Made by a program: the position numbers and the translations under genes. Positions 1 through 6,380 of a stretch of DNA of 11,241 bases are shown here, one piece after another (the stretch's first letter is position 1; every line of letters begins with the position of its first letter). The notes beneath the pieces are model-generated. The model was given only the letters and a program-made list of their open reading frames with translations. It was not told the origin of the DNA and did no database searches. This stretch comes from Desulfarculales bacterium UBA696 (GTDB lineage: Bacteria; Desulfobacterota; Syntrophobacteria; Syntrophobacterales; Syntrophobacteraceae), in NCBI GenBank assembly GCA_002298995.1, contig DBMO01000005.1, positions 1 to 11,241 of the forward strand, written 5' to 3'.

Positions 1-33
1 CCGACCCGCTGTAACGGGTCGGCTTTCTTCGTT
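1..33 (+). terminator. Intrinsic terminator of an upstream gene
   Basis: Bases 1-8 and 15-22 are perfect reverse complements (ccgacccg / cgggtcgg) around a 6-base loop, and a pyrimidine/T-rich tail (ctttcttcgttt) follows. This is the classic layout of a Rho-independent terminator reading rightward. The gene it ends lies outside the window, and the stem may extend left of base 1. Confidence 0.75.
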
Positions 34-59
34 TGCTCGCCGGCGGGAAGGCCCAGGCT

Positions 60-96
60 GGCGGCCCGCATAGCTTAACTAATTTTCCGGGCCGCC
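60..96. repeat. GC-rich inverted repeat / hairpin upstream of the autotransporter
   Basis: Bases 60-68 (ggcggcccg) and 88-96 (cgggccgcc) are perfect 9-bp inverted complements around a 19-base AT-rich loop. No T-tract follows on the plus strand, so it is not a standard terminator in that direction. It lies upstream of the best promoter candidate. It could be a second terminator-like element for the upstream gene or a protein-binding site. Confidence 0.5.
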
Positions 97-150
97 CGAG
101 CTTATTGACCGCTCTCCCGAGAGGACAGGAAAGTCAAGTGCCGGTCTATG

Positions 151-179
151 TTGCTGAAATTACCGAATAAGTATCTAAT
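151..179 (+). promoter_or_regulatory. Candidate sigma-70 promoter for the autotransporter
   Basis: TTGCTG (151-156) and TCTAAT (174-179) are separated by 17 bases, matching sigma-70 spacing. The -10 box has five of six consensus bases and the -35 box three of six. Transcription from here would give a leader of about 200 bases before the ATG at 385. This is a visual match only. Confidence 0.3.
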
Positions 180-384
180 TACTGCTAAAGTTGGGTTATA
201 GCTCGCTTTCCTTGTATACAGGACATCCTCTCCAGATGTATATTGCCCATCCTACCGAATCTAACTTACCAGACCATATGAAGACCAGAGGAACAATGTT
301 CCGTGTTGACCCGGCCCGGCGGAGGCCGGAGCGGGCAACAGGCGTCGGCCATTTGCGCGTGCGGTGCTTGAGAGGGGAGAACTG
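180..384 (+). other. Long leader of the autotransporter gene, no gene supported
   Basis: This stretch holds no convincing gene. Around 307-330 there is a GC-rich segment (ggcccggcgg / aggccggagcgggc) able to fold locally. A reading frame beginning near 236 runs to a TGA at 383-385 that overlaps the autotransporter ATG as TGATG. The last bases (agaggggaga, 371-380) form the ribosome binding site of the autotransporter. I recognise no known riboswitch consensus here. Confidence 0.4.
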
Positions 385-3300
385 ATGAAGTGTGAAAGAG
401 GTGGTTGGAGTGTGTACATATTGGGGCTAATCGTAATTTTATCGATAGCCCTGATCCCGCGATTGGCCGCGGCGGTCGATCTTGTCGTGGATGCCGGTAG
501 TTTAACGGTAACCGGAGACATCACTTACACTAACGAGGATATCGGGCAGACCGGTACCGGCGAACTGACCCACACGAACGGCACCAACACGGCGACAGGT
601 GCTCTTACCTTGGGCCGGGACGGTGGGGCTGACGGCAGCTACATCCTGAGAAACAGCGGCAGCCGGCTCCTGGTGGGTCTGGACGAAGTGATCGGCAGGA
701 ACGGGACCGGCATTTTCACCCAGGAGGGAGGAAGCCACGCGGTATCCGGTTCTCTATACCTGGGTTATGAAGACGCATACGACACCAATACTTTTTCCAA
801 TGTGCGCGGGGTCGGCACATTCTCCCTTACCGGCGGCGATCTCCAGGTGGGCGGAAATGAGTACATCGGCAGATCCGGTGGCGGCGGCAGCTTCACTCAA
901 AGCGCCGGTACGCATGCGGTTAATGGTATTTTATTCCTGGGCACCGGTTTCCAGAGCCTCGCCGAAGGTGTTATTCAAGGAACCGGCGATTATACCCTGA
1001 GCGGTACGGGGCAGTTGTCATCCGGCCTAGAATTTATTGGGTTCAATGGCGGCAATGGCTCTTTCACCCAGAGCGGCGGGACTCATACCGTGGCTGCCTC
1101 ACTCAACATTGGCTATCTTTTCTTATATGACCCAGCCAGTGGATGCGGCAATTCCGGCACCGGCGTTTATACCCTTAGCGGTGGCGGTCTCCAGGTGAGC
1201 GGTGAATTTATCGGCAGCCTCGGCGGCAGCGGCGTCTTCACTCAAAGCGGCGGCACCCATAATGTGGCCCAAAACCTCCTAATTGGCTACGGTTACGATC
1301 CCGTATACTTAGCTTACAGTTGGGGCGCCTATACCCTTAGCGGCGGAGGTCTCCGGGTGGGCGGAAATGAGTATATCGGCAGATCCGGCGGCAGCGGCAG
1401 CTTCACCCAAAGCGGCGGCACCCATTCGGTCACAGGAAGCCTGATACTGGCGGCAGATGTGGGGGGTACAGGCTCATACACACTCAGCGGCGGGAGCCTC
1501 ACCGCTGGAGTAGTGGATCTCAACTCCGGAGGGATATTCAACCAGACGGGGGGGAGCCTCTCGGTCACCACCTTCAATCAGCAGGGCGGAGAGGTCCGGG
1601 GGAGCCTGGAAAACCGCGGGACATTCAACTACACAAGCGGCCTTTTTAGCGGCAGGCTTCTCAACTACGGTTCGGTAAATTTCAACGCCGATTTCATCGC
1701 CGGAAACGGCTTGGCCAACTACTCCACTCTTGGCATTGCCGCGGGCCGAACCATCACCCTTAACGGTGAGGGGCTGACCAATGACGGCACTATGACGCTG
1801 TCAGGCACTCTGATAGCAAGTGATGAAATCATTGGATCATCGGGAAACGGCACCTTCACCCAGACCGGTGGGACCAATACGGTGGCCGGCTCGCTTATTC
1901 TTGCCGCCAATGCGGGCAGTACGGGAATCTATAATCTGCGGGGCGGGAGCCTAGCCGCCGGAGTTGTGAATCTCAACTCCGGAGGTATATTCAACCAGGC
2001 GGGGGGAAGCCTCACGGTTGGAGTAGTGAATCTCAACTCCGGAGGGATATTCAACCAGACCGGGGGGAGCCTCCCCGCCACCACCTTCAATCAGCAGGGC
2101 GGAGAGGTCCAAGGGAGCCTGGAAAACCGGGGCACCTTCAACTACACAAGCGGCCTTTTTAGCGGAAGGCTTCTCAACTACGGCACGGTAAATCTCAATG
2201 CCGATTTCACCGCCGGAAACGGCTTGGCCAACTACTCCAATTTTGGCATTTCCGCGGGCCGAACAGTCACTCTTAACGGTGAGGGGCTGACCAATGAAGG
2301 CACTATGACACTTTCAGGTACTCTGATGGCAAGTGATGAAATCATTGGATCATCGGGAAACGGCATCTTCATCCAGACCGGTGGGACCAATACGGTGACC
2401 GGCTCTCTTATTCTTGCCGCCAATGCGGGCAGTGAGGGAATCTATAATCTGGAGGGCGGTAGCCTCACCGCCGGAGTTGTGAATCTCAACTCCGGAGGGA
2501 TATTCAACCAGACGGGGGGGAGCCTCTCGTTTACCACCTTCAATCAGCAGGGCGGAGAGGTCAGGGGAAACCTGGAAAACCGCGGGACCTTCAACTATAG
2601 CGGAGGTCTTTTCGACAAACGCTTGATAAATTACGGCGCGGTAAATTTCTACGCCGATTTCACCGCCGAAGACGGCCTGACAAACTACTCCTCAACGCCG
2701 CTGGTCATCAACGCCGGCCGCAACGTCACGCTGAACGGCGCGGGGCTGGATAACCTGGGCGTCCTGGAGGTAAACGGCGTGCTGACAGGCAGCGGCGTGA
2801 ACGAGGCAACCGGCATCCTGAGCGGCAGCGGAACCATCACCGGCAATCTTACCAACAGCGGCAGGGTAAACCCTGGCAACTCCCCTGGGACCCTCACAAT
2901 ATCCGGCAATTACACGCAGACTCAAAGCGGAATCCTGGCTATAGAAATGGCTTCGGCCGCCAGCTATGACCAACTCAGGATCACCGGAGGTCGGGCCGTT
3001 CTGGACGGCACACTGACACCCATATTGCTGGGCGGCTACAAACCCACCGGTCAACTGTTTCGCGGGGTAGTCTCAGCCACTGACGGTATCTCCGGCACTT
3101 TCGGAGCCGTGGGCGGCGGATTGTATCCCACCCTGCATTGGACCGCCCTCTACTCGGCCGACAGTGTGGATCTCATGGTGCAGCGGGTGTACGATGATCC
3201 GGCGTGGGGACTGACGCGCAACCAGCAGGAGGTGGGCAGCATGCTCACCCTGTTTGGCGACAGCGCATCGGGTGACCTGAATACGGTGCTCAACGGTTTC

Positions 3301-4416
3301 GACAACCTGACCTCCGGTCCCGCAGTCCGGGATGCCTTGCAGCAGGTATCACCGGACAAGTTTGCGTCGCTTTCCACCCTGGCCTTCGCGGGAGCAGCGT
3401 TTCAGGCGCACAACATCTCCAATCGGATCAATGCCCTGCGATTCGATGTCCCGGGCGGGGGCTCCGGCGGCCTCAACTTCGGCTACTCTGGTGGGCAGGG
3501 GCTCACAATGGCCTTCAACGCCGGCGGCGCCTCAAATCTTTTTTCCGACCTGGACCGGGCAATGGTGGCGCAAAATCCCGGCAACCAACTGAGTCTGTCG
3601 ACAGAGCCGGGAGTCGCCCTTGGCAGACAGGACTCCACACCCAACCAGACGGGGTTTGACTTCACCATCGCCGGGTTTACGGCGGCGGCGGACTGGAGGG
3701 TGCGAGACGATCTTCTGATAGGTCTTGCTTCGGGCTACAACCACACGGATGCGAGCTTTTTCGGGTCGGGAGGCAGCGTCGACGGCAGCACCATTCCTTT
3801 CAACCTCTACGCCGCCTACCTTCGGGGGCCCTTTTACCTTTACGGCTCGGCAGGCTATGCCCTCAATCTCTTCGACGTGGAGCGGGACATTAGTTTCGGA
3901 GGCCTCGCCCGTACCGCCAAGAGTTCAATCACCGGGCATCAGTTCAACGGCTATGGCGAAACAGGATATGACCTGGGGGTCGGCAAGGCGGTATTGACGC
4001 CCAATTTCTCCCTCTCCTACTCGCACGTATGGTTCGATGGGTTTACCGAACACGGGGCGGATGCGCTCGACCTAACCCTTGGAGATCAGAGTGCCGAATC
4101 GCTCCAGACCGGCCTGGGTGGCCGCATCACCGTGCCTTTCAGTGTCTGCGAAGTGAAGATGGTCCCCCAAATGTATGCGTCCTGGCAGCACGAGCTATCA
4201 AACGACAGCCGCATCCTGAATGCCGGTTTAAGCCAGGCAGGCAGCAATTTCACGTTTCAGACCGATGGCCCGATGCGCGATTTTGCCCTGGCCGGAATTG
4301 CCCTGGCTGTAAAACCTACAAGAGATCTGTGGTTACAGATCAATTACAACACGGAAATCGGGCGGGACGACTACACGGTCCACACTATCAATGCCGGGCT
4401 GTGGTACGGTTTTTGA
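385..4416 (+). CDS. Autotransporter (type V secretion) with repeat-rich passenger and C-terminal beta-barrel
   Basis: This is a 1343-residue surface or secreted protein. The ATG at 385 is chosen because a strong Shine-Dalgarno (agaggggaga, 371-380) sits just before it; an in-frame GTG at 364 would remove that spacing. Residues 1-30 form a Sec signal peptide with a hydrophobic core at about 10-25 and LAAA before the cut. The passenger (about 31-936) is Gly/Ser/Thr/Asn-rich, with FTQ-GG-T-H-V repeats every 55-59 residues and then a 151-residue repeat. The motif NPGNSPGTLTISGNYTQ (829-845) is typical of the last passenger strands of this family. A helical linker follows (about 938-1030, with LTRNQQ and ALQQVSPDKF). 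The barrel runs from about residue 1091 to the terminal Phe of LWYGF, the usual outer-membrane assembly signal. No protease or esterase motif was seen, so an adhesin or structural beta-solenoid role is inferred. No clear terminator follows. Confidence 0.93.
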   Translation: MKCERGGWSVYILGLIVILSIALIPRLAAAVDLVVDAGSLTVTGDITYTNEDIGQTGTGELTHTNGTNTATGALTLGRDGGADGSYILRNSGSRLLVGLDEVIGRNGTGIFTQEGGSHAVSGSLYLGYEDAYDTNTFSNVRGVGTFSLTGGDLQVGGNEYIGRSGGGGSFTQSAGTHAVNGILFLGTGFQSLAEGVIQGTGDYTLSGTGQLSSGLEFIGFNGGNGSFTQSGGTHTVAASLNIGYLFLYDPASGCGNSGTGVYTLSGGGLQVSGEFIGSLGGSGVFTQSGGTHNVAQNLLIGYGYDPVYLAYSWGAYTLSGGGLRVGGNEYIGRSGGSGSFTQSGGTHSVTGSLILAADVGGTGSYTLSGGSLTAGVVDLNSGGIFNQTGGSLSVTTFNQQGGEVRGSLENRGTFNYTSGLFSGRLLNYGSVNFNADFIAGNGLANYSTLGIAAGRTITLNGEGLTNDGTMTLSGTLIASDEIIGSSGNGTFTQTGGTNTVAGSLILAANAGSTGIYNLRGGSLAAGVVNLNSGGIFNQAGGSLTVGVVNLNSGGIFNQTGGSLPATTFNQQGGEVQGSLENRGTFNYTSGLFSGRLLNYGTVNLNADFTAGNGLANYSNFGISAGRTVTLNGEGLTNEGTMTLSGTLMASDEIIGSSGNGIFIQTGGTNTVTGSLILAANAGSEGIYNLEGGSLTAGVVNLNSGGIFNQTGGSLSFTTFNQQGGEVRGNLENRGTFNYSGGLFDKRLINYGAVNFYADFTAEDGLTNYSSTPLVINAGRNVTLNGAGLDNLGVLEVNGVLTGSGVNEATGILSGSGTITGNLTNSGRVNPGNSPGTLTISGNYTQTQSGILAIEMASAASYDQLRITGGRAVLDGTLTPILLGGYKPTGQLFRGVVSATDGISGTFGAVGGGLYPTLHWTALYSADSVDLMVQRVYDDPAWGLTRNQQEVGSMLTLFGDSASGDLNTVLNGFDNLTSGPAVRDALQQVSPDKFASLSTLAFAGAAFQAHNISNRINALRFDVPGGGSGGLNFGYSGGQGLTMAFNAGGASNLFSDLDRAMVAQNPGNQLSLSTEPGVALGRQDSTPNQTGFDFTIAGFTAAADWRVRDDLLIGLASGYNHTDASFFGSGGSVDGSTIPFNLYAAYLRGPFYLYGSAGYALNLFDVERDISFGGLARTAKSSITGHQFNGYGETGYDLGVGKAVLTPNFSLSYSHVWFDGFTEHGADALDLTLGDQSAESLQTGLGGRITVPFSVCEVKMVPQMYASWQHELSNDSRILNAGLSQAGSNFTFQTDGPMRDFALAGIALAVKPTRDLWLQINYNTEIGRDDYTVHTINAGLWYGF
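715..1440 (+). repeat. Short degenerate passenger repeats (55-59 residues)
   Basis: Five units carry FTQ(E/S)(G/A)G(S/T)H-V followed by a hydrophobic segment ending in a (L/I)G-like turn, and then G-Y-TLSGG. They begin at bases 715, 892, 1063, 1237 and 1402 (residues 111, 170, 227, 285 and 340). Their DNA has diverged far more than the downstream 453-bp repeats, so they are the older layer. The pattern suits rungs of a beta-solenoid passenger. Confidence 0.8.
1507..2758 (+). repeat. 453-bp in-frame tandem repeat: two full copies and a partial third
   Basis: Copy 1 spans 1507-1959 and copy 2 spans 2020-2472. Copy 3 begins at 2473 and fades after about 2758. Each full copy encodes 151 residues, starting GVV(D/N)LNSGGIFNQTGG and including FNQQGGEV, ENRGTFNY and ASDEIIGSSGNG. 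My hand count gives 19 amino-acid differences between copies 1 and 2. The DNA is also close, about nine bases in ten by eye. The unit length is an exact multiple of three, so the frame is kept. This indicates a recent intragenic duplication within the passenger. Confidence 0.9.
1960..2079 (+). repeat. 60-bp in-frame tandem duplication at the junction of the long repeats
   Basis: Bases 1960-2019 and 2020-2079 are two adjacent 60-bp copies, both beginning ggagt(t/a)gtgaatctcaac. They encode GVVNLNSGGIFNQ(A/T)GGSL plus two residues twice in a row. This 20-residue insertion occurs only between long copies 1 and 2 and explains why the full spacing there is 513 rather than 453 bp. Nested duplication of this kind is typical of slippage or unequal recombination. 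Confidence 0.88.
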
Positions 4417-4533
4417 CCCCGTTTGCGTGGATTAAAAGGATTTTGGGTCTCGGATTCGTTTGGGGGGCTTGTATCTCGCCGAGAAGCACACCGGTAATTG
4501 CCGGGGTAAAGGGAAGAAGCTGAAAGTGAAGTG

Positions 4534-4622
4534 TGGCAATTTCACAATTGCTTGCCAATATTAGGACGCTCGTTGCCGACACGGGCGCGGTCGGCATATG
4601 CAATGCGTCCTCAACAATTGTC
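4534..4622. other. Nested inverted repeats between convergent genes
   Basis: Three sets of complementary arms lie between the autotransporter stop and the 3' end of the next minus-strand gene. They are gcaatt (4536-4541) with aattgc (4546-4551); ggacgc (4564-4569) with gcgtcc (4605-4610); and inside that pair gccgac (4575-4580) with gtcggc (4590-4595). The caattg core also recurs at 4545-4550 and 4615-4620. No T-tract follows on either strand. It may be a bidirectional transcription barrier, a REP-like element or a processed RNA structure. The rest of 4417-4533 shows nothing recognisable. Confidence 0.45.
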
Positions 4623-5046
4623 AATGAGAGGGGTACTGAGAACCTGACCGCATCACACCTAATGATTTCTCAATGCCACTCTCCGGGAATCCAAGGAGTT
4701 TGGCCGCGGCTGTGAAAAATACAAGCGATGGATGTAGTTGTCCATTGGCGGGATCTTTATAAAGATCGGCCATAATCGGGCCAACAAGCTTGGCGTCCAT
4801 ATTGTCACACTTAGAATATACATAGGCAATCATATTGCCTTCAATAGCCTTGGGCGGCAATGCCTGAGAAATGGCTTTTTTCCCTAAAATGGTCTTCGAC
4901 CACGACAATCCGTTGATCATTCCCGCGGCATAGATTGCATCCGCGCTGGAGTCTTTCCCAAATTCCGCGTAATCCACAGCCTTCAGATTGTCCGTGGATA
5001 GGACGAATGCTAGAAAAGCTAGAGTTATTATAATCTTCTTTCGCAC
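4621..5046 (-). CDS. Small secreted protein of unknown function
   Basis: This is a 141-residue protein with a GTG start at 5046. The start is supported by aggggaga about four bases upstream on the minus strand. Residues 1-23 form a signal peptide: MRKK, then a hydrophobic stretch, ending NLKA before VDYAEF. The mature part is predicted to be mostly helical, with one cysteine (C80) and the segments SADAIYAAGMING and LPPKAIEGNMIAYVYSKC. The single cysteine argues against a disulfide within the chain. Size, export and the central helix-C-helix pattern loosely recall Rap1a/Tai-type periplasmic immunity proteins, but the C-terminal cysteine usual there is absent, so I do not assign it. It converges with the autotransporter. 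IS3 debris starts 28 bases upstream, so its promoter may lie in transposon-derived DNA. Confidence 0.72.
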   Translation of the reverse strand: MRKKIIITLAFLAFVLSTDNLKAVDYAEFGKDSSADAIYAAGMINGLSWSKTILGKKAISQALPPKAIEGNMIAYVYSKCDNMDAKLVGPIMADLYKDPANGQLHPSLVFFTAAAKLLGFPESGIEKSLGVMRSGSQYPSH

Positions 5047-5073
5047 TCTTTCTCCCCTTTTCCTAGAAGCAAT

Positions 5074-5139
5074 TTAACCGAATAATCGTTTCTCAGCTGC
5101 CTTAGCATTGAACTCATCCGCAAACCTTCGTCGCTTCAT
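5074..5139 (-). pseudogene. Remnant of an IS3-type transposase OrfA (N-terminus only)
   Basis: Reading leftward from an ATG at 5139, 21 codons spell MKRRRFADEFNAKAAEKRLFG and then TAA. The pattern K-R-R-x-F-x-x-E-F-x-A-K-x-A is the start of the helix-turn-helix OrfA protein of IS3-family elements. A good Shine-Dalgarno (gaggga) lies four bases before the ATG. Intact OrfA proteins are about 90-100 residues, so only the first fifth remains and there is no OrfB nearby. The assignment rests on recognising the family motif by eye. Confidence 0.6.
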
Positions 5140-5582
5140 TGGGTCCCTCACCGTCGTTTAGCACATCTTAATCACGGCGCCTCCAATTCCCGGGTCTACT
5201 TTAGTGCGGTACTTCAAGCCGTGCTTTTACCCTTTACTTTAACGGATTTAGAGAGAGTCAGCGCGGGCGGCATCCGCTACTGAAACTATATTAAGGTCAC
5301 ATCTCCCGATAGCGCAAGGATATCAGGGAACTTTTGGCTCCTCTTTCGTTGCGGCTCCATCTAAAGTCGCTACTGCTAAGAGTATGGTATGAAGACTATG
5401 ATGCCGGAACGGGTAGCCGGCCTCCACCATCCAACCGGAAAGGAAAGTCCCAAACAGGTATCGTTCGACTGGACCCCAGTCTCAAGGCGGGGGCGGGTGG
5501 AGGGAAGGATGATCCGAATCTATAATAATGTGGCGCCACCTGCCCAGGGATCAACTCCTGGGATCAACTCTATTTTGCTATC
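5140..5582. other. Non-coding or decayed stretch between IS debris and a broken gene
   Basis: No gene is supported on either strand. Open frames here are short or rich in Arg, Ser and Pro, as expected of non-coding DNA. The part next to 5140 is probably the upstream end of the IS3 remnant, but its terminal repeat could not be placed. Noted inside it are a perfect 10-bp palindrome gtggcgccac (5530-5539) and the short repeats at 5543-5570 listed separately. Confidence 0.4.
5543..5570. repeat. Overlapping 11-bp direct repeat and 6-bp hairpin
   Basis: gggatcaactc occurs at 5547-5557 and again at 5560-5570, giving a 13-bp period. The same stretch contains cccagg (5543-5548) and cctggg (5557-5562), which pair around an 8-base loop. 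It lies just past the 3' end of the broken minus-strand gene. It may be a slippage product or a weak terminator. Confidence 0.5.
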
Positions 5583-5826
5583 TCACCGCGGAGCCATGGC
5601 GTCGCGCGACTGGAGGTCAAAGGCAACTGCGGGGTCGAGCCGGCGCACGGCTTCCTCGGACGGGAATTCCAGCTCAAGGGCGTGGGTCACCCGCTTTTTC
5701 TCCCGACTGAAAATTTCTCTTGTCGAGCCAACGAAGAGGCACGACGGCATCTGTGAAGTACCGTTCGAGAATCAAGGTTGGACGCCACGGGCCGTGTATC
5801 GAAACCTTCTTCTTGATGACGATCAT
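5583..5826 (-). pseudogene. Small gene of unknown function, apparently frameshifted
   Basis: Two overlapping minus-strand frames look coding. The first starts ATG at 5826 (MIVIKKKVSIHGPWRP, later ILERYFTDAVVPLRW) and stops at 5674. The second, in the frame reached by skipping one base, runs from about 5750 to a TGA at 5583 and includes VTHALELEFPSEEAVRRLDP. Joined by one shift near 5676-5750 they give about 80 residues with ordinary composition and GC-rich third positions. The joined frame starts 18 bases after the 66-residue gene ends, so the two could have been co-transcribed. No good ribosome site precedes 5826. I recognise no family. It may be two separate tiny genes, a decayed gene or a sequencing error. 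Confidence 0.4.
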
Positions 5827-5843
5827 CCCGCTCTTTTTTTCAA

Positions 5844-6044
5844 TCAGGAAGTCTTCTTCGCTCGATCTTCTTCCAGGTTCAGCAATTTCGCGAGAGCCGC
5901 CGTGCTGATAAATACTCCGACCACCAGAAGCCCTCCGATCAAGCCGCGATTCGGCAGATCGGACATCAGCACACAGCTTCCTCCCGTGAGGCAACTTCCC
6001 ATTACCAGCCCAAATATGAATGCATCTTCCGTCAGTTTCACCAC
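5844..6044 (-). CDS. Small membrane protein, 66 residues, unknown function
   Basis: This frame starts with tandem GTG codons at 6044 and 6041, and a clear Shine-Dalgarno (gggagg) sits four and seven bases upstream of them respectively. Two hydrophobic segments are visible: residues about 8-27 (FIFGLVMGSCLTGGSCVLM) and about 34-55 (GLIGGLLVVGVFISTAALAK). They are joined by a short polar turn (SDLPNRG) and followed by a charged tail (LEEDRAKKTS). This suggests a two-helix inner-membrane hairpin. Cysteines at 18 and 24 lie in the first helix. I recognise no family. The gene is flanked by a broken gene and an IS481 remnant, so it may be an accessory cargo gene. The strong ribosome site argues against chance. 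Confidence 0.6.
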   Translation of the reverse strand: MVKLTEDAFIFGLVMGSCLTGGSCVLMSDLPNRGLIGGLLVVGVFISTAALAKLLNLEEDRAKKTS

Positions 6045-6125
6045 TCATCCTCCCGCTGGAATGTGAATCCTTTTCTCTATAATCGGCTTTCTGCGGAATC
6101 ACTTGAGCGGCATCGGGCAGGATCG

Positions 6126-6326
6126 GCCGTTTTCCAGCAATTTGAGGAACGGGCAATGAGATAAAAAGTCGGAGTATGATTACAGCAGGATCTCGATGAG
6201 TTCATGGGCAGGTACAACACTGAGAGAACCCATCCGGGAAAACGTCGCCGAGGCAGGACGCCTTCGGCAACCTTCATTGACGGCAATGGCTTGTATGAGG
6301 AAAAGAACCTCGATGTAACTGTCGTT
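6126..6326 (+). pseudogene. C-terminal remnant of an IS481-type transposase (DDE integrase)
   Basis: One plus-strand frame reads FQQFEERAMR, stop, KVGV, stop, LQQDLDEFMGRYNTERTHPG, then GRTPSATFIDGNGLYEEKNL. The end pattern (DLDEF, RYNTERTH-GK, GRTP--TF-DG--LYEEK-L) is the well-known tail of IS481-family transposases, where the full protein is about 300-400 residues. The part before it fits the family's F-x-x-V-A-x-R-K-K-V-Y stretch with decay. In-frame stops at 6162 and 6177 and the missing N-terminal two thirds show it is dead. Recognition is by eye. Its orientation is opposite to the genes on both sides. Confidence 0.72.
6236..6268 (-). terminator. Possible intrinsic terminator downstream of the DUF748 gene
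   Basis: On the minus strand, gccga (6264-6268) plus ggc (6260-6262) pair with gcc (6252-6254) plus tcggc (6247-6251). One bulged base (6263) and a 5-base loop remain. The sequence gacgttttccc follows, a short T-run. It lies about 110 bases past the DUF748 stop codon and inside the transposase remnant, so its role as a terminator would be acquired by chance. Confidence 0.35.
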
Positions 6327-6380
6327 GACAGTCCCAGGGGAGACTTGGCCCCAGCGTCACATCAAGTTTCGTTCAGGACA
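6327..6380 (+). mobile_element. Right end of the IS481-type element with probable terminal inverted repeat
   Basis: The bases after the transposase remnant end in gtcacatcaagtttcgttca followed by ggaca. Read outward on the minus strand, the terminus begins TGTCCTGAACGAAACTTGAT, matching the TGT...ACA ends of IS481 elements. The last base, 6380, touches the stop codon of the DUF748 gene (6381-6383). A 6-bp hairpin, actgtc (6318-6323) with gacagt (6327-6332), marks the junction. The left end was not found, so the target duplication cannot be judged. Confidence 0.5.

Noticed and set aside
60..330. Possible riboswitch (for example cyclic-di-GMP) in the autotransporter leader
   Set aside because: Hairpins are present but I could not match any conserved core of a known riboswitch class.
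191..385. A 64-codon plus-strand frame upstream of the autotransporter
   Set aside because: It needs a TTG start, lacks a clear ribosome site and is Arg-rich at its end. Only its TGATG overlap is of interest, and that is kept as a low-scoring finding.
715..1440. Regularly spaced repeats that could suggest a CRISPR-like array
   Set aside because: The units are degenerate, in frame, and encode a repeated peptide motif inside a long gene. They are protein repeats.
4029..4523. A 164-codon frame overlapping the autotransporter barrel
   Set aside because: It is a shadow frame within the well-supported barrel sequence, with Arg/Pro/Cys-rich composition.
5389..6066. A 225-codon plus-strand open frame
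   Set aside because: Its composition is rich in Arg, Ser and Pro with no recognisable motif, and it lies opposite the better-supported 66-residue gene and the broken minus-strand gene. It is best read as an antisense shadow.
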